From assembly GCA_958296175.1 (NCBI GenBank), contig OY282448.1, forward strand, positions 1,674,472 to 1,738,471: DNA of 64,000 nt. Direction: 5' to 3'. Below are positions 62,372-64,000 of the stretch, piece by piece. The DNA comes from an uncultured Chloroflexota bacterium. GTDB lineage: Bacteria > Chloroflexota > UBA11872. Under the pieces are notes generated by a model, which worked only from the letters and a program-made list of their open reading frames with translations, was not told where the DNA came from and ran no database searches. The position numbers and the translations under genes are program-made. The stretch's first letter is position 1, and each line of letters opens with the position of its first letter.

Positions 62372-64000
<1,629 letters not shown>

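Overview
This 64 kb window is GC-rich (near 70% in most genes) and has few of the gene clusters that would pin down a lineage. MurT/GatD for muropeptide amidation, Lgt, Tat-type lipoproteins, many Gfo/Idh and enolase-superfamily enzymes, and dispersed TTCCCGC...GCGGGAA and CCCTCTCC...GGGAGAGGG intergenic hairpins fit a monoderm, heterotrophic Chloroflexota-like bacterium. That placement is inference; no marker settles it.

Layout. 1-1.3 kb: end of an unknown gene and a secreted protein. 1.36-8.18 kb: a complete type II-C CRISPR-Cas locus (31-repeat array, cas2, cas1, cas9, and a divergent tracrRNA ending in a strong terminator). 8.2-18.9 kb: metabolic genes (Gfo/Idh, GNAT, radical SAM, chelatase ATPase, lgt, alcohol dehydrogenase, SDR). 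18.9-22.2 kb: a lower-GC three-gene island (DUF262, DUF3696-type ATPase, orphan) that looks like transferred defence DNA. 22.3-31.6 kb: lipoproteins, tandem YceI paralogues, a DUF4268 nuclease beside an apparently dead paralogue, and thioredoxin reductase. 32.0-41.2 kb: type I-E CRISPR-Cas (cas3, cas8e, cse2, cas7e, cas5e, cas6e, 12-repeat array) without its own cas1-cas2. 41.2-42.4 kb: two low-GC orphan genes followed by an orphan I-E repeat and tRNA-Pro(CGG). 42.8-50 kb: a GlcE-like oxidase, murT-gatD, Rieske, HIT, lysA and an enolase-superfamily enzyme. 50-58 kb: the leftward aroF-aroA-aroE-aroC-aroK-aroB operon, followed by a gamma carbonic anhydrase-like gene and radC. 58.3-64 kb: DUF2851, lon and dnaK (cut by the window end).

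How parts fit. The II-C locus supplies interference (Cas9 with tracrRNA) and the only adaptation genes seen. The I-E operon supplies Cascade and Cas3. Between cas3 and cas8e sits a degenerate single-spacer I-E unit on the minus strand. Only the parts that would survive in a mature crRNA are conserved, and its spacer start matches, 12 of 13 bases, a site just before the cas8e start codon. This is the strongest candidate for an unusual system here: a crRNA-like guide that could make Cascade repress its own operon. The tracrRNA is also unusual, because its anti-repeat is split by a self-folding hairpin. The aro operon has a leader with a small Tyr/Phe-containing ORF and an intrinsic terminator, suggesting attenuation.
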